DNA of 64,000 nucleotides, taken from Anaspis maculata. Lineage: Eukaryota > Arthropoda > Insecta > Coleoptera > Scraptiidae. Location: contig OX421968.1 in assembly GCA_949128115.1 (NCBI GenBank), positions 54,763,423 to 54,827,422 on the forward strand. Direction: 5' to 3'. The position numbers were made by a program, and so were the translations under genes. Within the stretch, counting starts at the first letter, position 1. Each line of letters starts with the position of its first letter. This document shows positions 1 to 11,500 of this stretch, piece after piece. The notes under the pieces are model-generated. The model did not search any database. It was not told the DNA's origin and was given only the letters and a program-made list of their open reading frames with translations.

Positions 1-270
1 ATTATTCAAAAAATTAGAACACCAGAGCATCAGGTCTGGTAGAAAGTGCAATATTATGTTATTTCAAGTTTATCGGGGGCGGTTTTCTCTATGTTGGCGG
101 CGCAATATGGACATCCAATATAGCCTAGCCCTCCTTTGGGAGTGGCAGCTATGTAACAGCGAAAAAATTAGGAAGCTAGGTCGTCTAGTTTGGGAGGAGT
201 TCGAGGAACGGACGGACGGACGGACAAAGCGGTTGCAATAGCGATTTTCATCAAGATGGAAAATGCGCTA
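1..270 (-). mobile_element. Helentron-like element, family 2, partial (runs off the left edge)
   Basis: Read on the minus strand, this stretch begins with TTTTTAGCGC near 270, continues through a GTCC tetranucleotide run (seen as GGAC repeats at about 208-226) and proceeds past the left edge. The same first ~170 bases recur on the plus strand at 59235-59405. The start (T-run then AGCGC, then GCTTTGTCCGTCC) matches the start of the larger family at 26096, but the rest differs, so this is a second family. The assignment is by architecture, not by a database match. Confidence 0.5.
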
Positions 271-2320
271 AAAACTGATGGTGTTTCAGGACTCACTCCA
301 CGTTCAATCGCACGCGATACTTCCAAAGAACGGTTCAGGGTATGTTTTGCGGTTTTGCTGGAGGAATTAAGTAATTTCGATTCAGAACATTGAAAAAATT
401 CTGTTTAAACTTGGTGTCAAAAATAGCTTATTCTTTGGAATACTCCTCTTCAAGAAGATACAGCATCAAAATTTTGACTCCACCACAAACGAGTTCAGAG
501 GATACGAATTTGTGGGAATCAACGTGTTGCACATCTCCTTATTAATTTTTTGTAGGTGAAAATGAAATAAAACCAATTTGTGTGATATGCTCACTGACGG
601 ATATGCCAAAGAATTTTTTTTTCCTAATGGAAAATTCCCGGGAAAAGAAGATAAACGCCGCCAATGTTAACAATATATTCATAAGTTTCCTTTTTAATTA
701 CTAAAACTAGCACCTTCAACTTTCAGGAGCTCCCCGAGCCCCCTTCCGGTGAAAATTCGGCGTGGCTCCACCTCTTATCTGCAAGAAGAGGGGCTCATTC
801 TGAGTACGTGTACCGAATTTCATATCTTTCATCACCATTTGCAAGGTTCATCCCGATTTTAGCGCCCGCACTAAGATGTCGGTATAGTTTTGTCGACGAT
901 TACCAAATATTTGCTGGTTTTTAATATGTCGCAGATACCTTCTCCACTCTCCAATTCTCCATTTTAGAGTTCTTTAATAGAGAAGTAGTTTCGGTCCATC
1001 CGACAAAAGTTTAAAACTTCCCAGTCTGGAGCAGCAGACGCCAGCAATTTCGGTAAAAGTTTTTTCTCATTAGTCTCATTCTAAGGTACGATTACGAAAA
1101 ATGTTGTTCGAGACTCGAACGCCCAAGGAAATCATCCGATTCAGTGAAGAAGTAGATTTCCTGGGACATTAAATAGAAGCATATGGTTACGCACAAAAGA
1201 TCTGTGCAGAAAGGATCCTCCAAGACCAAACGACAACTCTAATCTACAAAATCTATGGCAAAACTATCAACGGCGATCAGTCGTATACTCCCAGCGCTCC
1301 AGCTTATCACTTTATTTTCGCTCCAAAAAGTCATTCTACTGAATACATTCGGCAAAATGGTAGGATTTGTTGAATAATCGGAACCGGATGCCGATTCTGC
1401 TCCAACTCTAGTGCCTAATGTATTTTTTTCAGCATCCGTTCTTTACAACACTTCGTGGATGTTGTATGCACCACGATGTGAATTTAGTTCAGTTCGCATA
1501 TCAGCAACGTATACCTACCTATTTCAATAATTTGTGTTTACACGTTACAGTGTTGACGATGAGTCCAATCCATGCGGATCGAATTCAACTCATAACACTG
1601 TATAATGTATAAATAATACTAGAGATACAGATGCAGAATATACAGGCCGATAGTGAAATATTATTGAAATTGTCGAATCGATACGGTCTCCAGCACGGGG
1701 ACTATTATTTAAGAAAAACCGTTGCCATGCGCGGGAAAACATCAAATCATCCTTTGATGTAGAACAATTCCAATCCTTTTTAAATTAGTCGAGTTAATAA
1801 GTGGCCATTATACAAATAACAATTATTATTGTTGAGTCAACAGGTCAATAGGAGCCAAAAGCGGTATCGGTTTGAATTGAAATCGATACGTCCTCTCTGG
1901 AATGTATGTTTCTCTAACAAAATTTGTTTGAATGATTACACTATTGATAACGTTTTTTCTCGTCGGCCAAATTGACCGACAAACAGTCACCGATAGTATT
2001 TCTAGTATGCTTCAACAGAAGCACTGAGTTGAAAAAAAAAAGTGTTTCCCTTTATAGACTTTTACGTGTTTTCGGTTTTTTTCTTACCTAGAAGGACAAA
2101 GTTGAATGCAATTTATTTTGGTCTTTTCATCGGGGTTAAATATACAGGTGGTCCAGGATCAATCTGGAAAATTTCAATGATTGATAGACTATGAAAAGCC
2201 AATAAGAACAAACCACAAAACCATATATCAAAAATGCATATTAACGGAGATATTGCCTGGCAAACTTTAGGCTAAAAACCCGCTTTTCTTTTATAACTTT
2301 TGAGCCATCAGACCTCCAAT
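271..2320. other. No gene or element recognised
   Basis: Only short frames and AT-rich sequence are seen. A reverse-transcriptase-like scrap near 1083-1170 is too weak to annotate. No tRNA, LTR or clear terminal repeats were found. This may be intergenic or intronic host sequence with decayed repeats. Confidence 0.4.
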
Positions 2321-2556
2321 TTACCGGAAATAAGCGTTGCGAAATCAATCCGTCTGGGTTTATTCCTTGACATTTCTATTTACCATTTTGGTCTCTTTCG
2401 AAAGGTACTCCAAATTTGTATCTTTTATTTTTGGATTTTGGAAATACCAATGGACTCAAACCAAAGTACATCCTTTAACTTTCGAAAGAGACCAAAATGG
2501 TGAAAATGCGTCAAGGAATAAACCCAGACAGATTGATTTCCCAACGCTTATTTTAC
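2321..2556. mobile_element. Hairpin-forming MITE-like inverted repeat
   Basis: Arms 2321-2404 and 2479-2556 are imperfect reverse complements over about 80 bp around a ~74-bp loop. The innermost bases include CTTTCGAAAG on both sides. The size and shape fit a foldback MITE. No clear target-site duplication was identified, so the superfamily is unknown. Confidence 0.6.
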
Positions 2557-2640
2557 CAATTCAACTCCGTCCTTGCGGCACAAACGCATAGATGGTTCTA
2601 GTGACATTGCCATGTGCGGAATCTTTACACTTACATAATA

Positions 2641-3079
2641 TACAGGGTGGCCCAACGACAACAGAACAGGGGGACATCTGAAACATACATTGGCGAATTT
2701 CTATCTTTAGCCCCCCTCATCCCACCCACCCCAACTTCGAAGTTTCAAATGACACCACCCACCTTGCGATACATCAAATTAAAGTGAATTAAATTCTCTT
2801 TCTGGATAAAATATTTCTATAACTTCCAACCTCACCCCCCTTCTTCCTAAAATTGTCTGAGTTTCCAATATAATATTCTTGACCTCTAAATTCTCTTTGG
2901 TACAATCATCGTCATCCTGCACAGCATCGAGGGAGAAAATTTTCTGTGTAAAAAGTGCCACCCAAATTCACCCCTTCACTCCCCCACCCCAACTTCAGAA
3001 TCTAAAATGACACTTCCTACTTTATGATACATCACATTGAAGAGAATTTCGTTCTGTTTTCGTTGGGCCACCCCCTGTA
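2641..3079. mobile_element. TIR element with TACAGGG ends and an internal duplication
   Basis: The left end reads TACAGGGTGGCCCAACG and the right end is its reverse complement with two extra G (TACAGGGGGTGGCCCAACG), giving inverted ends of about 27 bp that run on to ACAGAAC. Inside, a ~78-bp block at about 2718-2795 is repeated directly at about 2981-3056. No coding sequence is present. The terminal ACAGGGTG motif is shared with the larger palindromes elsewhere in the window. Confidence 0.6.
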
Positions 3080-5215
3080 TAATGCTGTTTCACATCGTCC
3101 ACGAAAGAGTCGTACTGTTGAACTTGAAAATCATTCAAATGTGCGGTGACTCTCTTACAAAATTCCGCCAGAATCGATCCTGTCGATCTCTGATTAGCTA
3201 ATGCCATGCATGAACGTCGCAAAGCACCTTGTTAGAGGAAGTTTGGAGTTTGGACCTGGACTTCCTGGCGACATCATTCTGCGCACGCTCTATAATTCTA
3301 CATTTAGCGTTTTACTACCATTGTAGACGGTATTTTACATCTAGGCACATCGAATTGAATATTTTATTGCAAATTTTAACATTTCCATGAAACCATAAGT
3401 AAAGCCGGCTGGATGGCAACGCTAGCGCTGGCTCGACAAAACGACAAAACTTGAAGCGGCAAGGCTTTGCGCTGCTGCAAATTTTATAACGCGAAAATGA
3501 TTTTCTCATCAAGTTACCAAATACTTGCATAATTAAACTGCTAATGCACCCAAATTTGAAGCCGTTTGAAGAACAAACTCATGTGTTCGCGAAAATGGAA
3601 AACGAACCAAATCAGAGTATCAGGTCAGCTGATTTTTCTGGGCCTTTAATATTAAGCTTTGTTGGTCTAACAGTACGTCTTTATTAAAAATGTGCGCCTG
3701 CAGTGCAGAGTACTTTCCTGGCGTGTTCGGAGATTTTAGTATAAAACTGGAAAAATTCCGCCCAGTTCAAATGTTTGATTTTACCACACAAATTCAGGAG
3801 TCAGGACGGGGATGCGCTTGTAGTTTTAAAAATACCTTCGCATCACAATGATCCCTGATTCAAAATAATCACGCCCAATGACACAGGAAGGGCGCGGCGT
3901 CCGGGAACAGGACCGAATCCGAATCAAACTGCAATCCCTTTGTGCAAGCGCAAGGTGCTCGACTGCTCGTACCTGGCGCCTGAACTTTCTATCCGTACGT
4001 AGCTATAGACTGTCAAGCTGATTTTATTGTTGTCTCACAACGTTGTATTCGATTCCGGTTTCCGTTCTCAGGTGTCATTATTTCTCAATTCTCAGTCTCG
4101 AAATACTTCCACAAACGGCTAGAATTATGAGAAACTTTGTTTCTGTTTTGGCCAGGTGTCCCAAAAGAGCTTAATATATTGGCTGTTTTTTCTCGCACTT
4201 CTAGACCAAACAGAGATAAATTAGACTTGGGTGTTCCGATCTATAGGTACTCATGAACCGCTGATAGCCGAAAACCATACCCCGATATTCCTAACCACTT
4301 CCGAGATATCAACCTAAACAATTGACATTTGGCAGATTTCGAAGAAGTGCCATCACTTATTTGTTCGTGAATGTTTTTGGCAGCAGTAAAAAAATTTCTA
4401 CCAGGCACCGAGAGAGTTATTAAATATTGTCGGAAAATAAAATAATTCGTGCTCCTGGCGCTTCATTTAAGTGCGGTAAATTTCAATATTATATCTAGCT
4501 CACCATAGCGCAAGTACCTACGTACTTTATTTACCGACAAGAAAATTGATTCGCTCAGGCAATTAATTTTAAATCTGGCACATTATTCGAGCCATCTACT
4601 TGTCTAATTTTGGATTAACTTTCCAGTAATGATTGATTATTGCAAGTTTGCCAGAACCATACCCCCCTTGGAGAAAGTTGAACTTGATTTTAGATAATCA
4701 TTGGATGCTGTTTGCAATTCTAAATCAATTTATAATTTATAAACTGCTCAGGAATTCCATTGCCGTTCTGGCTATTTTCGCACAACCGTGTGTTCGGTTT
4801 GCATGTTTTGAAATATCAATTAAATAAAAACAGATTATCGAAACAAAAGCTCCAGTTTGACCCTTTTTTGTTGTTTATTGGCTATTTTAATATAGAAAAA
4901 ATAACTCACTGTTATAGTGAAGTGGAATAAAATTCAATCGACTCGGAATTTTCCTCCACTCAAATACAGATTTTTTAATTGCAGCAGGTAAGTAGAAAAA
5001 TGTAAATGTTATGCTTTAAACGAGTGCGCTCGGTTCCCCTGATGACCTTATTAGCATTCCCGTCGAGGTTTATGAAGTTTTATTGAAAAATATCGTAATC
5101 CTTCCAAATACTTCCAAGTCTGCGGTATAAAATTGATCCTGCATGTTTTGGACGAACCAACTCCTTGTACGCCCGAACAGCAAACAAATAACACAAAAAC
5201 ATTGGGTGAGGTGTT
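3080..5215. other. No gene or element recognised
   Basis: No convincing coding frame, RNA gene or terminal repeats are visible. The sequence is AT-rich with a more GC-rich patch around 3880-4000. Confidence 0.4.
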
Positions 5216-6005
5216 TAGCTTCGAAAAAATTAGCTTAGAAGGACCATAGCTTCGAAAGCTCATTTCTTGGAAGGATCATAATAGCTTGAAAAATGCATAG
5301 CTTCGATGTACCGTAGCTTGGAAGTGTTTTAGCTTGGAAAGTCCACAGATTAGAAGGCTCATTCATAGCTTGGAAAGTGCATAGCTTCGAAGTATCATAG
5401 CTTGGAAGTGTTTTAGCTTGGAAAGATCACAGTTTCAAAAAATGCGCTAAACGACAGCACCCGAGTGCTCAGGCATTAGCCAAACCCAAAACCAGCTTGT
5501 TGCGTTAAAAACTAATTTCTACGGGATAGGATCATAGCTTTTAGAATGGCCCAAACTACTGAAGATGACGACATCCATCCACAGATTGGTGTGCAAAATT
5601 GTTGAGAAATTGAACAATCTTATTGCTAGGTAGCCCAATTGCGTGTCTTCAAAAAAAAAAAAAAAAAAAACCTACTGAACCTGACGACATCCATGTATAT
5701 ACACAGCTTGGTGTGCAAAATCGTTGAGAAAGTTTGAGAACTTACAGCGATTTTAGGCTTGACTAATGCCCCTGCACTCAGGTGTTGTTGTTTCGCACAT
5801 TTTTTGAAGCTTTATCTTTCCAAGCTATGAAACTTCCTAACTATGAATTATCTAAGCTATGAATTTTCCAAACTATGATTCTTCCAAGCTACAATTCTTC
5901 GAAGCTAAAGCGTTTCCAAGCTATGATCCTTCCAAGCTTAGAACTTTCCAAGCTATGACCCGTCCAAGCTATGAATTCTCTAAGCTACGACCCGTCGAAG
6001 CTAAA
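5216..6005. mobile_element. FoldBack-like element: inverted arrays of a short AGCTTGGAA unit
   Basis: The left array (5216-5440) consists of degenerate ~15-bp units such as ATAGCTTGGAAG and ATAGCTTCGAAG. The right array (5814-6005) contains the same units in reverse complement, such as CTTCCAAGCTATGA. The arms continue inward as ordinary inverted repeat (about 5425-5488 against 5752-5814, including CAAAAAATG and GGCATTAG). The loop holds a ~65-bp direct duplication (5553-5620 and 5671-5745, both with TGACGACATCCAT and TTGGTGTGCAAAAT) separated by a 20-base A run. Long inverted repeats built of short tandem units are the hallmark of FoldBack elements of insects. No transposase and no clear target duplication are seen. 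Confidence 0.6.
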
Positions 6006-6417
6006 GACCGCTCCCAAAACATTCACATAAGTAAGTTCACACACTACCAGAACAATATAGTGGATATCTATAATAAATAATTACATTACCGAGGTAAATA
6101 ATTACGTTACCGAGGGGTTTTTATGGAAACTCCAAAACTGATTGCACTTTTAGATTTCTTTTTCAATTCGGGACAAAAGTTATCATTGGAAAAAACATAT
6201 TAGAGGCTTCATTTTTTTAAGATATTGAATTCGAGTGTTTAAAAAACATTTCGAAAACGCCATAGGTACTTCCAAGAAAATTCACGATTTTTCCATTGAA
6301 ATGATTTTTAACATTACGTAAGTACATAGGTACGAGATGATTGTAGGTAGTAGCATAAATCCATAGTGCGGCTCGGTGCGTCCGACACCTCGACACCCAG
6401 ATGGGTAAAAGAGTTCA

Positions 6418-6419
<2 letters not shown>
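6006..6419. other. No gene recognised
   Basis: AT-rich sequence with a short direct repeat (ATAATTACATTACCGAGG and ATAATTACGTTACCGAGG near 6077-6116). Nothing else is supported. Confidence 0.4.
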
Positions 6420-6478
<59 letters not shown>

Positions 6479-6496
6479 AGTATATATATATATATA
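6420..6496. repeat. (TA)n microsatellite
   Basis: An uninterrupted TA run covers 6420-6475. After CGAAG a second run covers 6481-6496. Short frames rich in Tyr and Ile across it are artefacts of the repeat. Confidence 0.95.
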
Positions 6497-8003
6497 AGTA
6501 CATAGGTATAATCGTATCGTGTTTACTTTGTATCAAGGTACTGTTCACGACACTGTGTTAGGAGGCAATCTAGGTATATTGTGCCGGGAAAGTGGCTCGC
6601 GTTGAGATTATAAAATTGGCTCTTCGTATTTATTACGGGGGTCAATCACTCTATACAATAGCGGATGACGGTGATTGACGCCCCATCAGGCCACCATGAG
6701 GTCCTTCGTGTCTCAAAAAAAAACTTGTATGAAAAAACACAAGTAACTCTAGGAGTACAACTTACTTTTTTACGGAAAAATCTTTTTTTGTTGTGGTATG
6801 ATTTGAAGAAAATATATATCATTTGATATACTTCGAAAAAGGGAGCATGTATCATAGGTCATCAGAGGCTCAAATCAAAATTTGGTCTTCAGTTTCATCT
6901 TCACTTTGACAATCATGCTCTATACAATCCCACCCGCACGTATGGTGTGCTATTTATTTCATTTATTTCGCCTTCGCCGTGGACAGACATCTGGTAAGTG
7001 GTTTCAGATTGTTCTAAACGATGAAACAGCCAATGCTTTCGCGAAACTGCAGTCATTTGTTGTACTGTCAAATCTGCATGCGGCATTGTTATATGAAGTA
7101 ATGATTGTAGCATTTATAGCATCGATTTGCGTTTTAGCGAATAATTTAGCGGGTGGTCATAATTGGACGTTGGCACCTATAGGATTTATTTAGACATGAT
7201 TTTCAGTTATTTCGGACTTTCGTAAGAAACAAAATAATTGGAGGTACATGCTGGATGGACCCGTATTATTAATGTCGTGTAATTCGCAGCTTGTGGCCCT
7301 CCTTTCCAGTTTGCAAACAAATGAACACTATACATATAGACCAGAAATTGACAAAACTTGTCAAAAATTCGATATATGTACCTCCTCACGATTAAAAAGA
7401 TGAAATTAAACCCTAGTTTTTTCCATACGAATTCTACTTATGATCTCACCCATTCCGATCTTTGTATGAACTCCTATTTTCCATTCAACCACTTATTTGA
7501 TTAAGTAAGTGCTGGATAAGAAATAACGATCCCAAACCTCACAGACTGTCGGAAAATTTAATCCCAAGCTAATCATAAGCTAATCACAAAATTGATTTAA
7601 GATATATTTTTAAGATGAACGCGTAAGTTATGCCTAATATAGGATATCGGAAAAATGTTTAGAAAAGAAACTGAAGGCACGTTTTATTACTTTCACTGTA
7701 CCATTTTTTTTTATATATTTAACCGACGATAAAAATCGTGCGAGTTCACGGAGGTCGTAAAATACAAGGAAATGGGCAACACTTTTCGCTGGTCGTTTAG
7801 ACTTTTACACACTGGAAATCTTTCAGGAAACGATATGGATTTTAACTGAAAACGGCATTCTGTCTAAATTGCCTTTTAAAATATTCTACTGTCAAAGCCT
7901 TTTATTCGTACATTAGACACGGCTCATTTGCTGCAGTTAATGCAGGTAGCAACTTCAGATAGATATGTATAAAATAGAAATATGGTAGGTAAGTAGGTAA
8001 TAT
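6497..8003. other. No gene recognised
   Basis: A 103-codon plus-strand frame at 6882-7193 is hydrophobic but shows no recognisable family signature or conserved context. The last bases (8000-8003, ATAT) are the left copy of the gypsy target duplication. Confidence 0.4.
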
Positions 8004-8513
8004 TGTTACGATATTTCGCGTACGGGTTCGAATATAATTGAGACGAACTTTTAAAACACACACTGTTTATTTCTGCGTACTACTACTACAATAAATGCCA
8101 ACAGTTATCGCTTGGAATTATGTCGCAGGGACTTCGCTTGTTTTCACTCGCTATCTAATTCATTACTGCCGCGAGCTCCCGGCTGACGCCTTATATGAGG
8201 CCTCCGAATAATGTTCCCGAAGTTTCTGTCTGCTTCCAGCAAATTCCATGAGGGTCTGGCATATGCGGTTTCTAGATCATTCCTGAATAATCGCACACGT
8301 TACCTGTATGCTTTCCATGTGTTCTGAAATCTGCGCCTCCGCCAAAGTGGACTGATGTGCCTTGATCGAACGTTCAAGTCCCCATTGGGTTCACATACAA
8401 GAACGCTCTGGAATACACGAGATCGCTCCAGACTCCTACACTGCGATCTAATGGTGGAAAGATCGAGAAACATCGAGTGTTTACCTATATGTACAAGATC
8501 GCCGCTCGTAACA
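8004..8513 (-). repeat. 3' LTR of the gypsy element
   Basis: 510 bp, TG...CA ends. Read on the minus strand it holds a TATA-like TATAAGG near 8190-8197 and an AATAAA polyadenylation signal at 8066-8071, consistent with U3-R-U5 order. It differs from the 13385-13894 copy at five positions, including two in the run near 8049 and single changes in the CGCTATC, TATGAGG and ATGTTCC stretches. Confidence 0.95.
8066..8071 (-). terminator. Polyadenylation signal in the gypsy 3' LTR
   Basis: The minus strand reads AATAAA. It lies downstream of the TATA-like site and inside the 3' LTR, where an LTR retrotransposon transcript would be cleaved and polyadenylated. The same hexamer sits at 13447-13452 in the 5' LTR. 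Confidence 0.5.
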
Positions 8514-8526
8514 CTGCCCCCCTCTT
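8514..8526 (-). other. Polypurine tract of the gypsy element
   Basis: The minus strand reads AAGAGGGGGGCAG directly against the 3' LTR. This is the expected place and composition for the primer of plus-strand DNA synthesis. It overlaps the pol stop codon (TAA, 8525-8527), so no room remains for an envelope frame. Confidence 0.85.
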
Positions 8527-11500
8527 AAGCCTGTTCGTCCCGAATAGGCTCATCGTTACTCCCGGAGTAACGTGCAAGGCGATCAAGGTGGACAACTTTC
8601 ATCTTGGCTCTCGGGGCTCGTTGGATTCTGTACACGACGTCATTGATCCTCTTGACTACCGTGTACGGCCCTTCCCACGACGGATGCAACTTCGGAGACC
8701 TTCCCTTCTTTCGTTGAGGATTGTACAACCAGACCAAGTCACCAGCCTGAAATCCCGTGGAGTTCGCCTTCAAGTCGTAACGGGTCTTCATTCGGTCGGT
8801 CGCGATTCGAATCCGGTTTCGAACCAACTCGTGGATGTCACACATTCTTTGCCTCAGGTCGTCGACGTATTCGGGGATGTCTTTCGGATCATTCTCCGGC
8901 GTGCCAAATTGCAAATCGCAGGGGAGGCGAAGCTCTCGGCCAAAAAGAACACGTGCTGGTGTTTCCCCTGTAGTGTCGTGAATGGCAGCGCGATACGCCA
9001 TCAGAAAAATCGGCAGATGACGATCCCAGTCTCGCTGATGCTCGTCGACGACCTTTGACAGGTGCTGTTCCATCGTCCGGTTGAACCGTTCAACCATTCC
9101 GTCGGACTGTGGGTGAAGGGGCGTCGTCCTGGTCTTCTGTATTCCGAGTAGAGTACAGATACCTTGGAACACGTTGGACTCGAAGTTTCGTCCCTGGTCT
9201 GAGTGTAGCTCCAGAGGTACTCCGAAGCGGCTTATCAGATTGTCCACCAGCACCCTTGCCACTGTAGAAGCCTCTTGGTTGGGCAGGGCGTACGCTTCCG
9301 GCCACTTGCTGAAGTAGTCCATGGCAACCAGGATGTATTTGTTGCCATCTTCCGTTGTCGGGAACGGGCCAGCCACATCGATCGCGATGCGTTCAAAAGG
9401 CGCTCCAACATTGTAAGTCTTTAGCTCCCCTCGGCTGCGAGTTCTTGGTCCTTTGCTGGCCGCACAAACCTCGCACTGGCGACACCATGTTTCCAAGTCG
9501 TTCCGGCAGTTCACCCAGTAGAACCGCTCGCGCACCTTGGCCAACGTCTTGTTCACACCAAGGTGCCCTCCAGTGACGCCATCGTGCATCTCCTTCAGGA
9601 CCTCTCTCACTCTCCTCTTGGGAAGCACCAGTTGAACCATCTCCTTTTTTCCATCAGGACTCTCCCAGACTCTTTTCAGCAGCCCATTCTCTATCCTCAG
9701 AGAATTCCACTGAGCCCAAAGAGCCTTGAATTCGGGCCCTTCACCAGATATCTCGGCCCATTCCGGTCTGTCTTGGCCAAGTTCTTTCCTTTCAGCAAGC
9801 GTACCGATGGCTGGGTCCTCACGCTGCTCCTTCTTGAGCTCAGCCGTAGTCCAATTTCTCGGGGTGTCGAAAACGATTGCCTTGACTTCGACGTTCCCAT
9901 TCTGCTGGTCTACCCTCTTGCAGTGTTTACAATCTTCGTTGCATGGTCTTCGAGAAAGAGCATCCGCGTTGCCATGACTTCTTCCGGGGCGGTGTTGGAC
10001 CTTGAAGTCATATTGTTGCAGTTTCTCGATCCACCGTGCCAACTGTCCCTCGGGATTCTTCAACTGCAGTAGCCATTGCAGGGCAGCGTGGTCAGTCCTC
10101 ACCAAAAATTTCCGGCCATAGAGGTACTGGTGAAAGTGATCGACAGCTTTCACTATGGCCAGTAGCTCCCTACGCGTCACGCAGTAGTTCCTTTCAGGCT
10201 TGGACAACACCTTGCTGTAGTACTCCACTACTCGCTCTTGGCCCTGCTGGTGTTGTGACAGCACTGCTCCAATTCCGGTGTTGCTGGCATCAGTGTCCAA
10301 GATGTATTGTCCATGCAGTTGAGGATATGCCAGGATGGGACTCGAACACAATGCAATCTTCAGAGTCTTGAATGAGTTTTCGCACTCCTTGGTCCACAGG
10401 AATGGCGCACGGTCTTCAGTCAGTTTGTGTAAAGGCTTAGCAATGTCAGCGAACTTTTCTACAAATCGTCTGTAGTAGGTGCATAAGCCCAAGAAACTTC
10501 TGACTTCATGCTGATTTCTCGGTCGTGGCCATTCTCGTACAGCATCCAATTTCGCTGGATCGGTTTCGATTCCTTCCGACGACACTACGTGCCCCAAAAA
10601 TTTGACTTGCTTCTGGAAGAGCACGCATTTCTTTGGGTTGAGCTTGAGATGTGCACCTCGAAGACGTCGAATTACCTCCCGGAGGTTCTTCAGGTGCTCC
10701 TCGAAGGTTCGACCGATGACCATCACGTCGTCGAGGTAGACTAGGCAAGTTTCCCACGTAAGACCTCGCAAGACGCACTCCATTAGACGTTCAAACGTGG
10801 CAGGTGCGTTGCAAAGTCCAAACGGCATCACAGTAAACTGATAAAGGCCGCTCCCAGCGGAAAACGCCGTCTTCTCTTTGTCGTCGTTGTGGAGTCCCAC
10901 TTGCCAGTAACCACTCTTCAGGTCAAGCGTCGAAAACCATCTCGATCCAGACAGCGTGCTCAAAGTGTCGTCAATCCGAGGAAGTGGATAGCTGTCTTTC
11001 TTCGTCACATCATTGAGTTTGCGGTAGTCTACGCAAAATCGTGTACTACCGTCTTTCTTCGTGACCAAAACAACCGGTGAAGACCATGGGCTCGTCGATT
11101 CTTCGATCACGCCTTCATCCAACATGTTTTTCAAGAGCTTCGACACCTCTTCTTGCTTCGCCAATGGTAGGCGCCGGGGAGCCTGTCGGATCGGTGCGGC
11201 GTTCTCAGTGTTAATCCGATGTTGGATCACGTTGGTCCTTCCGGTAGGGTTACCTTCCATGGCAAAGGCTGCAGCTTCTTCCTGGATGAATTGCGTCGCA
11301 AGCTCCTTCTCCTTGCCACTCAGATGTTTCCAGTCAGGCGAGAACATCTCCACTAGCTTTTTCTCTAAGAGCTTGGGAGTCGCAGCCTTTGTCGATATGT
11401 CTTCACAACGTGAGATCCACTCTACGGGTTCACACTTGCCCAGGGTCTCTCCTTCCTTGATTGTTTTGCTCGTCTTGTTCGGGTTAATGACTCTGATCGG

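Noticed and set aside
1083..1175. Reverse-transcriptase-like scrap (EEVDFLGH)
   Set aside because: Only about eight residues resemble RT, and a stop follows at once. Nothing upstream or downstream supports a retroelement.
5216..5440. CRISPR-like array of short repeats
   Set aside because: The units are degenerate and adjacent without unique spacers. They are mirrored by an inverted array, and the DNA is eukaryotic.
6282..6548. 88-codon minus-strand frame rich in Ile and Tyr
   Set aside because: It is a translation of the TA microsatellite.
6882..7193. 103-codon hydrophobic plus-strand frame
   Set aside because: It has an ATG and membrane-like stretches, but no known family, no neighbour support and a length reachable by chance.
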